A program made the position numbers and the translations under genes. Shown here piece after piece: positions 16,517-23,935 of a stretch of DNA of 35,135 nucleotides. Under the pieces are notes generated by a model. It was not told the DNA's origin. It searched no databases and saw nothing but the letters and a program-made list of their open reading frames with translations. The stretch covers positions 1-35,135 of the forward strand of contig JBNKLG010000023.1 in the NCBI GenBank assembly GCA_050292235.1. The letters are read 5' to 3'. Source of the DNA: JBNKLG01 sp050292235. Its GTDB lineage: Bacteria; Pseudomonadota; Gammaproteobacteria; Chromatiales; Chromatiaceae. Each line of letters opens with the position of its first letter. Position 1 is the stretch's first letter.

Positions 16517-16623
16517 TGTGGTGGTTAGCGGCCAAGCAAACGCGCTATGTCAGAACCAGTTTGCCATTGGCGATCATGGTTTCATAGAGGGCCAGATCGG
16601 TGGCGCTGTCCACCTCACCCCAG
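16517..16623 (-). repeat. Direct repeat NT-R (right copy of nucleotidyltransferase tail)
   Basis: This is the right copy of the repeat at 15466-15558. Read on the - strand it gives NGWGEVDSATDLALYETMI then ANGKLVLT and a stop at 16547-16545. It keeps four codons (YETM region) missing from the left copy, so it looks closer to the ancestral tail. It is joined upstream to a methyltransferase fragment in another frame, with the junction near 16630. Confidence 0.9.
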
Positions 16624-17081
16624 CCGTTGGCTTCTCGACCGCTGCCTGCAGTGGGTCATCAAGATCGTGGTGATTCCAGAGACAGGCAAACCAGCCATCT
16701 TCCTGCAACAGCCGATGGCTCTCCTTCAGGGAACGGGGCCGATCGGTTACATTGAATGAAGAGCCGAAGGTTACCAAGCGGAAGTGGGATGAGGGCTGTC
16801 CGGTCTCTTCACCAATACCGGTGCTCCAGGCCACCTTGTCCCGATCTGCGGTCTGTCGGATGCCGAGTTCCCGCATGGCCTCGTTGGGTTCAACCGCAGC
16901 CACCTCAAGGCCATGATCAAGCAGTTGGCGTGTCAGGTGGCCGATGCCAGCATCGACATCGCAGACCCGATTTCCTAGGGAGAGGTGGCGTCCAGATCAT
17001 GGCGTTCGTCGCTGTCTCCGAATAGTCGGGCCGTTTGAGGTAGGCCTGTGCCAGATCGGTATAGTCCCATTGAACGCACAT
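16545..17081 (-). pseudogene. Broken SAM-dependent methyltransferase joined to nucleotidyltransferase tail
   Basis: From ATG at 17081 the - strand reads MCVQWDYTDLAQAYLKRPDY, then the frame is lost around 16985-17010. It resumes with NRVCDVDAGIGHLTRQLLD, VAAVEPNEAMRELGI, LVTFGSSFNVTDRP and GWFACLWNHHDLDDPLQAA, and stops abruptly near 16630 in the nucleotidyltransferase tail. Motif I (DVDAGIG, usually DVGAGxG) and the WNHHDLDDP motif identify a class I methyltransferase common in surface-glycan clusters; intact members are about 240 aa. The gene has both a frameshift and a 3' deletion, so it is dead. It follows the APS-kinase-like gene after an 81-nt gap. Confidence 0.82.
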
Positions 17082-17162
17082 AGTATGGTTCCCTGATGTG
17101 GTTGATTGGATGATGTTTGCTTCAGCCGCTTTGCACCAGACAGTTGAAAATGCGGTCTGCTG

Positions 17163-17630
17163 TCATATCTGGTGTTGATTGTCGATCACCAAGTCCGGCG
17201 CAGCAGGTTCGTCAAAGGGGGTATCTATACCGAGCACATGACGCGTTTTCCCGGTTTGTGCTGCGGCATAGATGCCCTTGGGGTCGCGTGCTGCCAGTAC
17301 CTTTGTCGGCACACGCAGGTAGACCTCCAGATAGCCCGGCAGATGGTCGCGGTTCCAGCGGTGGCACTCGGCAAACAGGGAAATGGTGGCGCAGACGACC
17401 GTCAATCCCTGTCCTGCCAGCAGGCCGCAGAGCCGTCCGTAGGTTTGGGCGAGACGCAGTCGGTCATCGGGGTGGTGCCCTGCCTGATCGCCGAACACAG
17501 TTCGCAGTTCATCGCCATCGAGCAGAACCACCGATCGCTCCTCCAATCGCAGCCGATCGACCACCCGTCGGGCCGTGGTCGATTTGCCCGCTCCGGAAAG
17601 GCCGGTTATCCAGATCACCTGTCCTGACAT
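17163..17630 (-). CDS. Adenylylsulfate (APS) kinase-like protein
   Basis: A 155-aa P-loop kinase of CysC type. WITGLSGAGKSTTARR (residues 8-23) is the Walker A loop, VVLLDGDELRTVFG is the APS-binding LDGD motif, and RDPKGIYAAAQTGKTRHVLG then GIDTPFDEP match the CysC C terminus. CysC makes the sulfate donor PAPS from APS. It is somewhat shorter than stand-alone CysC (about 200 aa). The ATG at 17630 shares one base with the SDR stop (TGATG), so the open frame reaching 17981 is read-through. A sulfotransferase-like gene lies 4 kb upstream in the same cluster, supporting a role in glycan sulfation. A sugar kinase role is the alternative. Confidence 0.85.
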   Translation of the reverse strand: MSGQVIWITGLSGAGKSTTARRVVDRLRLEERSVVLLDGDELRTVFGDQAGHHPDDRLRLAQTYGRLCGLLAGQGLTVVCATISLFAECHRWNRDHLPGYLEVYLRVPTKVLAARDPKGIYAAAQTGKTRHVLGIDTPFDEPAAPDLVIDNQHQI

Positions 17631-18616
17631 CAGCGCTGCCACTCGTGGCGGTGGCGAAGCCACCACTCGGTGGTGATGGCGATCCCGGATGCGGGGTCGT
17701 GGGCTGGGTGCCAGCCAGTCATGCTGGACAGTTTGTTGCAATCCAAGACGCGATGGCGGATGGTGGTGGGGGCGGACTCGGACTCGGTGTAATGGATGGC
17801 AGAGGGATGATGGCCCGCTGCCGCCAGTGCCCAATCGACCACCTCTCCGACGCTCACTGGTTTGCCGTAACCCAGATTGAAGACATCGAAGGCAATGGTA
17901 TCTGTCTCCAACAGGCGTACCACGGCAGTGGCAAAGTCGGTGGCGAGGATGACGTCGCGACTGACCTCGGGGCTGCCCCATACCTCGAAAGGGTCGAGCC
18001 GATCAACCGCCTTGCGGATCAGGGCGGGAATAAAGTTCGAACGTTTGGGGTCGAAGCGGGCGTAGGGGCCGAAGATGTTGGCGCTGCGGGCGATGACGAT
18101 CTCCATGCCATATTTTTCGTGCCAGAAAGCGCACAGTTTTTCGGCGGCCCGTTTGGCCCAGCCGACACCAAGATAGGCTGTGTGTGGGTTCTGGTTGAGA
18201 TCGAGCTGCTCTTCACGAATCGCTCCATCGGATTCCTGGTAGACCGAGGCGCTGGAGACGTAGACGGCACGGGATATCCCCGCTTCATGAAGGGCCTCCA
18301 GTAGCAGGGCATCCATCACCAGATTGTCGGTGACCTGCAGGCTGGGTTGGCTCAGTGCCGAGCACGCGCCCCCCGTGTTGGCAGCAGAAAGAATGGCGTA
18401 ATCACAACCGGATGCTATCCGCTGACAATCCTCGCGCCGGGTGAGGTCGGCTTGATGGTATTCCACCCGTGGATCGTCCAACAGCGGGGCGGTGTGGTGC
18501 CATGTCCCGCGAATGGTTACTCCGGGGTGGGTGTCCAAAAGGGCGCGGACGATGTTGACACCGGCCATTCCTGCGGCGCCCGCCACCAATACCCGTTTGC
18601 TATCCAGCACGATCAT
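17630..18616 (-). CDS. NAD-dependent epimerase/dehydratase (extended SDR), catalytic Tyr replaced
   Basis: A 328-aa extended SDR. VLVAGAAGMAGVNIVRALL is the cofactor loop, AVYVSSASVYQ is the Ser region, and VIARSANIFGPYARFD and FNLGYGKPVSVGEV are substrate-domain motifs. The Y-x3-K dyad is changed: the segment YLGVGWAKRAAEKLC has K, but four residues before it there is V, with a Tyr at -7. It is the partner type of the SDR at 12022-12999, which has the same GW motif. Its start is 2 nt after the stop of the GT41 remnant, so it was once the next gene of that operon. Substrate unknown. Confidence 0.85.
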   Translation of the reverse strand: MIVLDSKRVLVAGAAGMAGVNIVRALLDTHPGVTIRGTWHHTAPLLDDPRVEYHQADLTRREDCQRIASGCDYAILSAANTGGACSALSQPSLQVTDNLVMDALLLEALHEAGISRAVYVSSASVYQESDGAIREEQLDLNQNPHTAYLGVGWAKRAAEKLCAFWHEKYGMEIVIARSANIFGPYARFDPKRSNFIPALIRKAVDRLDPFEVWGSPEVSRDVILATDFATAVVRLLETDTIAFDVFNLGYGKPVSVGEVVDWALAAAGHHPSAIHYTESESAPTTIRHRVLDCNKLSSMTGWHPAHDPASGIAITTEWWLRHRHEWQR

Positions 18617-18618
18617 AG

Positions 18619-18720
18619 CTACTTATTTGTCACTTTAAACATATCGAGATAGGCAGCCCCAATGGGGGGCGAGGCTGTGTGGATCACCGAAGTCATGTGA
18701 ACGCGCAAGTTTTTGCTGAA
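18619..18720 (-). pseudogene. Degenerate 3' tail of a GT41-type glycosyltransferase gene
   Basis: On the - strand HDFGDPHSLA, then after a frame change PIGAAYLDMFKVTNK and TAG at 18621-18619, match the end of the intact GT41 protein (HGFGDPHSLV and RIEAAYIEML). Homology is clear at 18640-18697. The rest of the gene is missing. The remnant ends 2 nt before the SDR start, where an operon partner would be expected, so it may be the original tail position. The gene-free stretch 18617-18968 otherwise holds only an unconvincing 60-codon + strand frame (18738-18920). Confidence 0.75.
18640..18697 (-). repeat. Direct repeat GT-L (left copy of GT41 tail)
   Basis: This 58-bp stretch repeats at 19459-19518 in the same orientation, with an exact 16-nt core (18670-18685 and 19491-19506, CGAGGCTGTGTGGATC) and about 75-80% identity overall by eye. 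The two copies flank the low-GC segment carrying the secreted-protein gene at 18969-19316. Confidence 0.85.
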
Positions 18721-18968
18721 ATGTTCGATACGGAATTGTGACCAATGCAAAACAATCGAGGCTTCATGAATTACCACGTGGGCAAGTTGATTTTGGGGAC
18801 TGGGATTTCCCCAAAACCTTTTATGAGGTGGCGCCTTTTTTGCGGTGGTTCTTGAGAAATTTTGGTGCAGAAGTTGAAACGGGATATCCCAGTACTTGTT
18901 ACACCGCGTTTACCGGTTGACTTCAGCTTCCTTCAAGCTCCGTCGCAAATGGCTTACTTCGTTAGTCG

Positions 18969-19316
18969 CTATTGACTCGCGAAACCGAACCACGAATAGG
19001 TTGAATCATCTAAAGTCGGATTGGTCTGTGTAATGCCATTGTTGGTAAATGTTCTACATCCATTTGCTTGGAACATAACCGGCTTTCCATGAATATATGC
19101 ATCTCGCGCTATGCTCGCCCATACATCACTTTCTGGATGATTTGGCGCCACATCGATTCTTTCAGCGGAACAGCCCGGTGCATTTACGGTTCTGTCCAAA
19201 ATGATGTAGAGCCCGCCATCCCCGTAAGTGCCCATAAATCTAACGTTCGCAATAACAACCTCTCCGAACGCCTGACTTGAGAACAATATCAATAAAAAGA
19301 CACCAATGCTCTTCAT
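18969..19316 (-). CDS. Small secreted protein, possibly SubB/DUF5992-like
   Basis: A 115-aa protein with signal peptide MKSIGVFLLILFSSQAFG, mature from EVV. The mature part has GDGGLYIILDR, a Cys, RIDVAPNHPESDVWASIARD, then AYIHGKPVMFQANGC. This 'LYI-x-L, helix with W, A-x-I-x-GK-x-V, C' order resembles small SubB-like secreted proteins and parallels the protein at 15886-16239 (IHG near the C terminus in both). ATG at 19316 has GGAGG five to six nt upstream; a longer frame to 19331 is unlikely. GC content is lower than in the flanking glycan genes. Binding of host or own glycans would fit a SubB-like fold but is speculation. Confidence 0.72.
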   Translation of the reverse strand: MKSIGVFLLILFSSQAFGEVVIANVRFMGTYGDGGLYIILDRTVNAPGCSAERIDVAPNHPESDVWASIARDAYIHGKPVMFQANGCRTFTNNGITQTNPTLDDSTYSWFGFASQ

Positions 19317-19434
19317 AATGACCTCCATCAAACTTAGGCAAATTATTCTAGGGAATCGATATTATCTTGTCATCCACTTTCTGCATTACAAACAGATAAA
19401 CTTTCGTAATGATGATTAACAGTCCAGCACTACC

Positions 19435-21834
19435 TTAGCCACCGAAAGCCGCATCCAACATTTCAATGTAGGCGGCCTCAATGCGGGTAACGAGGCTGTG
19501 TGGATCGCCAAATCCATGTTTCACCACCATTGAGCGCAGCTGATTTCGGTACCGCTGTAGCTGTCCTGGGTCTCTGGCCAGACGACATGCCTTGGCCACG
19601 TAGTCGTTGGGCGATTCGGCGACCAGATCGGTCAGCCCGGAACCGACCAGGAGCGAGGAGCCATAAGCAGCGGCAAAGGTCTCACCGTGTAGAGAGGCCA
19701 CCGGTACCCCCTGCCAGATCGATTCGGCGATGGTGTTTCCGCCGCAGTAGGGCCAGGTGTCGAGGCTGATGTCGACCTCGGCATAAGCCTCCAGGATCTC
19801 CTGGCGGGTGCCGCCCGGCTCGATGCGCAATCGGTTGCTGCCGATGCCGTAGCCGGCCATGATTTGTTCGACGTATCGGCGATTGGCTGTGCGGTTGAGT
19901 TGGTGATTGCGCAGGTAGAGCACCGAATCCGGTGTCTCCGCCAGGATTTTCGCCCAAAGGGCCAGCAGTGGTTCGTTGATTTTGCTGCCGGAGCCGAAGC
20001 AGCCGAAGGTGACAAACCCTTTGGATTGGTGCGGCGGTGGGGATATTGGCGGAAGATCGGCCGAATCGTAGCTGAAGCAGGTGAAACAGCCGGGCAGTCG
20101 GTAGATTTTCTCACTGTAGTGGCGGTCAAAGTCGGGGGTTACGCAGTGCTCGTCGGCGATCACATAGTCGACATTGGGCACGCCGCAGGTGCCATTGTGG
20201 TTGAGGTATTGCACCTGGACCGGTGCACAGCGCTTGGCCAGGGCCAGAAAACGGTGACCGGGGGAAAAGCCGGTGATCTCGACGGCGATGTCGATTTGAT
20301 CGATACGCAGCAATTCAACGAAGGCCTCTTCGCTGATGGGGCCGACTTCTTTGACGTGGTCAAAGGCCTCAAACATATAGGGCTGTACGCCTGTCCCCGC
20401 GTAGCAGAAGGTTTCGAAGCGCTCGCGGTCGTGGAGGGCGGCGAAATTTGCGCATTGGTAGCGCATGTATTCCGCGCCCCAGTGGGCTCCGATGTAGCCG
20501 ATCCTGATCCTTTTGTTCGTATGACGTGGGCGTTGGATCTCGGGGTGTTCAGCCTCCAGACAGCGCTCCACCCATAGCCTGTGGAGCTTTTGGCAGGCCT
20601 CATTGTCAAAGGCCGGATGTTTGAGCGCAGCCTGTACCGCCATCGACATGAAGGGCAATCGGTTTTTTTCCGATAGCCCCTGTCTGTTCCACAGCGTGAC
20701 CGCTGGATGGATCAGGCCGCGATCACAGAGAATGTTGGCGACATAGCCATAGAACCACTCGTCCATGGCCGGCAAAACGAGTCGTTGGCGACCGTCGGGG
20801 CCGATCTCTATGGGGGGCTCCTGAACTCTTCCCGCTGCGGCCTTCTGCAGGTAGGCGGGCAGGTTTCGGGTCCAGTCGGTAATGTCGGAAGAGAGCAGCA
20901 GTCGGGCATAGCGATGGGCAAGCTGTCGCAGCTCGGGATTGGCCACCTCCAGGCTCCATTCCCTGGCATCGGCATCGACCCTGTCCAGTAATGCCTGTGC
21001 AGAGGGGTAATCCTTGGTCGCAATCAGGTGGTTGATGAAGACCGAGCCAGTGCGGTAGATGGCGTTGTATTTCAATGCCATGCTGAGCCACTTGGGCATG
21101 TCGACGTTTTCGTTGGGGTCCCAGAACACCTCGTCTCTGAGAAAGAGCCAGTCGATCAGTTCGGCCCGGGCGCGGTAGTGCTTGAATACCTGCTCTTTGG
21201 CGTGGCTGAGCTGATCGGGGTGTAAGGCGTATTTGGCTACCTTGCCCGGCAGATAGAGGATGGTCTTTTCTATGCCCAGTCGCGTCCACAGCTCGAACTC
21301 GACGCCATATTCGTGCCATTGATGGCTGTGCAGGCCGACATCGGTGAGCGCCTTCATGCGGAAGAAACTGGAGACGAAGTAGGGGGTGTAAGAGGCGGTG
21401 AGATAGTCGAGGAGGTTGAATGCCGAGCCGATGAATTCGCCGGTGATCTCGCCCTCGGCGTCGGTCACATAGGCATCTCCGGTGAGAACGTCAGCCCAAG
21501 GCATTTCCCCGAAGCGTTCGACCGCCGTTTTGACGGCATCTGGGAGCAGCTCCTCATCCGACAGACAGGAGCCAACGATCTCGCCGCTACAACGCCGCAT
21601 GGCTCGCACCATCGCCTCTGCTGGTCCAGAGTCGGGTTCGGAGATGAGTGATATCCTATCGCCGTAGGATTTCAGGATCTCTAAAGTGCCGTCCGTGGAA
21701 GCACCGTCCTGGATCACCAGTTCAATGTTGTCGTAGCTCTGGTTCAACACGCTCTCCACTGCCCTCGAGATGCTCCCGACGCGGTCTTTGCAGAACATGA
21801 AGATCGAAACCAGTGGTTTTTCAGTGCTGTCCAT
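19435..21834 (-). CDS. Bifunctional glycosyltransferase: GT2 plus GT41 (SPINDLY/OGT-like)
   Basis: A 799-aa protein. Residues 1 to about 230 are a GT2 domain: VSIFMFCKDRVGSISRAVES, VIQDGASTDGT, and LSDEELLP in the DxD region. A helical middle (about 250-440) follows, then a GT41 catalytic domain: IRIGYIGAHWG, VQYLNHNGTCG, KGFVTFGCFGSGSKI, and VDISLDTWPYCGGNTIAES, the UDP-binding 'DTxPYxGGxT' block of bacterial O-GlcNAc-transferase-like enzymes. Such proteins glycosylate other proteins or build glycans in the cytoplasm. ATG at 21834 shares one base with the upstream stop (TGATG). A degenerate copy of its 3' end lies at 18640-18697. Acceptor unknown; flagellin is a candidate. Confidence 0.87.
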   Translation of the reverse strand: MDSTEKPLVSIFMFCKDRVGSISRAVESVLNQSYDNIELVIQDGASTDGTLEILKSYGDRISLISEPDSGPAEAMVRAMRRCSGEIVGSCLSDEELLPDAVKTAVERFGEMPWADVLTGDAYVTDAEGEITGEFIGSAFNLLDYLTASYTPYFVSSFFRMKALTDVGLHSHQWHEYGVEFELWTRLGIEKTILYLPGKVAKYALHPDQLSHAKEQVFKHYRARAELIDWLFLRDEVFWDPNENVDMPKWLSMALKYNAIYRTGSVFINHLIATKDYPSAQALLDRVDADAREWSLEVANPELRQLAHRYARLLLSSDITDWTRNLPAYLQKAAAGRVQEPPIEIGPDGRQRLVLPAMDEWFYGYVANILCDRGLIHPAVTLWNRQGLSEKNRLPFMSMAVQAALKHPAFDNEACQKLHRLWVERCLEAEHPEIQRPRHTNKRIRIGYIGAHWGAEYMRYQCANFAALHDRERFETFCYAGTGVQPYMFEAFDHVKEVGPISEEAFVELLRIDQIDIAVEITGFSPGHRFLALAKRCAPVQVQYLNHNGTCGVPNVDYVIADEHCVTPDFDRHYSEKIYRLPGCFTCFSYDSADLPPISPPPHQSKGFVTFGCFGSGSKINEPLLALWAKILAETPDSVLYLRNHQLNRTANRRYVEQIMAGYGIGSNRLRIEPGGTRQEILEAYAEVDISLDTWPYCGGNTIAESIWQGVPVASLHGETFAAAYGSSLLVGSGLTDLVAESPNDYVAKACRLARDPGQLQRYRNQLRSMVVKHGFGDPHSLVTRIEAAYIEMLDAAFGG
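19459..19518 (-). repeat. Direct repeat GT-R (right copy of GT41 tail, inside the intact gene)
   Basis: This is the right member of the repeat pair with 18640-18697. It encodes the segment from KHGFGDPHS to AAYIEML of the intact GT41 protein. The final residues differ between copies (DAAFGG here, FKVTNK in the left one), so similarity ends near the stop. Confidence 0.85.
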
Positions 21835-22634
21835 CAATTTGTCTCCGAGTAATGGCCGAATTGTTCCGCCTCGCGGTACAGGGCGAGGTCTACTGAGTTT
21901 TCGAGCAGCAACCTCTCTTCTAGGGCGTTATCCAGTTGAATCCGTTTGGGATGATCCTTCCCGGTTACATGGTGCCGAGCCATCTTTTCTGGTGGTAATC
22001 CGAGAGAGATAAACCAGGGTGCAATCTCAGTATCCAGTCGAGCTGTCGGAAAAACCCGCTGAAAATGTTTGAGGATCGAAATTCCTTGTAACAGCAGCTG
22101 TTCTGTGGGGGGCAGGCCCGGTAATGGTGACGTTGCAAAGGAGGGGAAACAGTAGGCGAGCCACAGAGTCTGGAAATTTCTTGGATGCTGAGCGTACCAC
22201 TCCTCGAAATCGGGCGCAGGCTTGCCGAGGCGCTCATGAAACTGATAGGTGAAAAAGTTGTAGGTTGAAACAATTTGGTCGGGTGGATAGCGCAGGGTCA
22301 GTGCCAGCTCGATATATCGCTCTGGAAAGAGCTGGATCAGCTCATCTGTTACGTTGTGTCCAAAGATGACCCGTAGGCCATTGTGCCGGGCTGTGGGCAG
22401 GGATCTGATGAAGGCTGCTGCGGTTGTCCGTACATCTGGATCATCCGCTAAATAGTGGGTTTGGAGAAAACGTTCCTGCAAATGAATATCCAGGTGGCGG
22501 GCAATCGACTCTCCTCCGCTTTTATGCATATGAAGGAAAAGCGTCAAATGATGTTCCATTCCATCAGATTCTCGAAGTGGCTGTTTCTCGCTCACAAAAA
22601 GGTCCCTTGTTTGGTGATTCTCATCCTGTCTCAC
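21834..22634 (-). CDS. Sulfotransferase-like protein
   Basis: A protein of about 266 aa. LTLFLHMHKSGGESIARHLD (about residues 30-49) resembles the 5'-phosphosulfate loop FLHIPKTGGTSL of carbohydrate sulfotransferases, with the catalytic Lys kept. LALTLRYPPDQIVSTYNFF resembles the 3'-phosphate-binding LRDPVERxxSxYxF block. No membrane segment is seen, so it would act in the cytoplasm using PAPS. GTG at 22634 gives a GTGA overlap with the upstream stop; ATG at 22559, just before the first strand, is a real alternative, as ribosome sites are weak at both. An APS-kinase-like gene in the cluster fits. The family is likely, the substrate unknown. Confidence 0.72.
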   Translation of the reverse strand: MRQDENHQTRDLFVSEKQPLRESDGMEHHLTLFLHMHKSGGESIARHLDIHLQERFLQTHYLADDPDVRTTAAAFIRSLPTARHNGLRVIFGHNVTDELIQLFPERYIELALTLRYPPDQIVSTYNFFTYQFHERLGKPAPDFEEWYAQHPRNFQTLWLAYCFPSFATSPLPGLPPTEQLLLQGISILKHFQRVFPTARLDTEIAPWFISLGLPPEKMARHHVTGKDHPKRIQLDNALEERLLLENSVDLALYREAEQFGHYSETN

Positions 22635-23935
22635 AGAGCACGCCAAAGGTGAAAGGGTGCAAATAGGTCGATGACCCGACCACGGAATCCAATCTGGTAG
22701 AGCCTCTCGCCGATTTCATCCTGTCTGCCCAAGGTGGCCAGTATCACTGTCTGGATCTCTTTCCCTTCCACCGTGGCGAGATATTCCGGTGCTCGTACCG
22801 TTCGATCAAGGAACAGGCCTCCCTGAGCGGTTGTGGCGTTGTCCAGGTAAAAGGGCACTTCAATCTCCCATTGTGTGCAAATGGCGCTGATGCTTCGTGC
22901 CACGTAACCTGTGCCGAAGAGTACCGCCTGCTTTATTCTTTTCAGACGCAGGCGTAACGCTATCCGGTCGAGCCATAATGCCAGCCGGGGGCCAAATGGC
23001 AGTGCACTTGGGTCGATCTTTTCCTTCGCATCCAACACCAGCAGCAGTCTGCGCGCCAGGTAGGTGATCGGCCCGTAGTGCAGGGACTTGAGTAATTCGT
23101 CGGCTGCCTCGTCTGGCGCATCCATGCCGAGCAATTGAATAACGTTGTGCAGGTGGCAGCCAGCAAGGGCGCGCCGGTGTAGACGCCGGATTTCAGGTGG
23201 CGTCTCCGATTCGCCCATGAGTTGATCGATGGTTTTTTTGCGAATGGCCAGGTGCTGAAACAGGCGCTCCTGGCTTCCCCCCAATTGGCTTGCATGGACC
23301 GAAAACTTGGCGATCACCCCAGGATGATAGGCCACCGGATGGTCACGGCCAAGCCGCCACCAGATGCACCAGTCGGCGTATCCCTCGTAGTTTTCGGGGT
23401 CCAATTCGAAAAGGCCTGCGCCGACAAGGGCATTACGTCGAAAGAAGGCGGAGGCAAAGCAGGGGATATATTCTGAACAAAGGACCTGCAGGTAGTCCCA
23501 GGGTCGCCCCCGGAGCAGGTTGAAGACCCGGCCTTCCAGATCGGTGAGATAGGTGTCGCCATAGATTGCGCCAAGTTCCGGTCGGTTGGCGAATTGCTGT
23601 GCCCCCCAACTCAATGCGCCCGGTAGCAACTCCTCGTCTGCCAGACAGCCGATGATAAATTCACCTCGGCAGCGGGAAAGGGCGAGATGGAAACCGTGGG
23701 CAGGCCCCTTGTCCGGCTGTACCTGCAATCGAATGCGGGAACCGTAGCGCAGCAGTCGTTCGATGGTGCCGTCCGTTGAATCGCCGTCTTGAACCACGAT
23801 CTCGAAGTGAGGGTAATCCTGATTGAGGATGCTGTCGATGCACCGTTCGATGGATGCTGTACCGTTTTTAACCACGGTAAAAACCGAAATCAGCGGCGGC
23901 TTTTGGGCCGTTATCCTGTGCTCGGGCGGACTCAT
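22631..23935 (-). CDS. GT2 glycosyltransferase with C-terminal Rossmann-like domain
   Basis: A 434-aa protein. The N-terminal half is GT2: ISVFTVVKNGTASIERCIDS, VVQDGDSTDGT, and LADEELLPGALSW near the metal site. It resembles the GT2 half of the neighbouring GT2-GT41 protein, sharing QDG-x-STDGT and DEELLP. Residues from about 335 form another domain, VLFGTGYVARSISAIC, FYLDN, and PEYLATVEGKEIQTVILAT, like the small nucleotide-binding Rossmann domain found in some sugar acyltransferases and FkbM proteins. ATG at 23935 overlaps the Gmd-like stop as ATGA. Donor and acceptor unknown. Confidence 0.84.
   Translation of the reverse strand: MSPPEHRITAQKPPLISVFTVVKNGTASIERCIDSILNQDYPHFEIVVQDGDSTDGTIERLLRYGSRIRLQVQPDKGPAHGFHLALSRCRGEFIIGCLADEELLPGALSWGAQQFANRPELGAIYGDTYLTDLEGRVFNLLRGRPWDYLQVLCSEYIPCFASAFFRRNALVGAGLFELDPENYEGYADWCIWWRLGRDHPVAYHPGVIAKFSVHASQLGGSQERLFQHLAIRKKTIDQLMGESETPPEIRRLHRRALAGCHLHNVIQLLGMDAPDEAADELLKSLHYGPITYLARRLLLVLDAKEKIDPSALPFGPRLALWLDRIALRLRLKRIKQAVLFGTGYVARSISAICTQWEIEVPFYLDNATTAQGGLFLDRTVRAPEYLATVEGKEIQTVILATLGRQDEIGERLYQIGFRGRVIDLFAPFHLWRAL

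Noticed and set aside
17117..18304. 395-codon open frame on the + strand
   Set aside because: It lies antisense to the APS-kinase-like and SDR genes, both of which show clear family motifs; its composition is that of a shadow frame.
18738..18920. 60-codon + strand frame with protein-like composition
   Set aside because: Non-ATG start, no ribosome site, no recognised family; it lies in a degenerate region and may be a remnant. Not supported as a gene.
19864..20577. 237-codon open frame on the + strand
   Set aside because: It is antisense to the GT41 catalytic domain and has no recognisable motif of its own.
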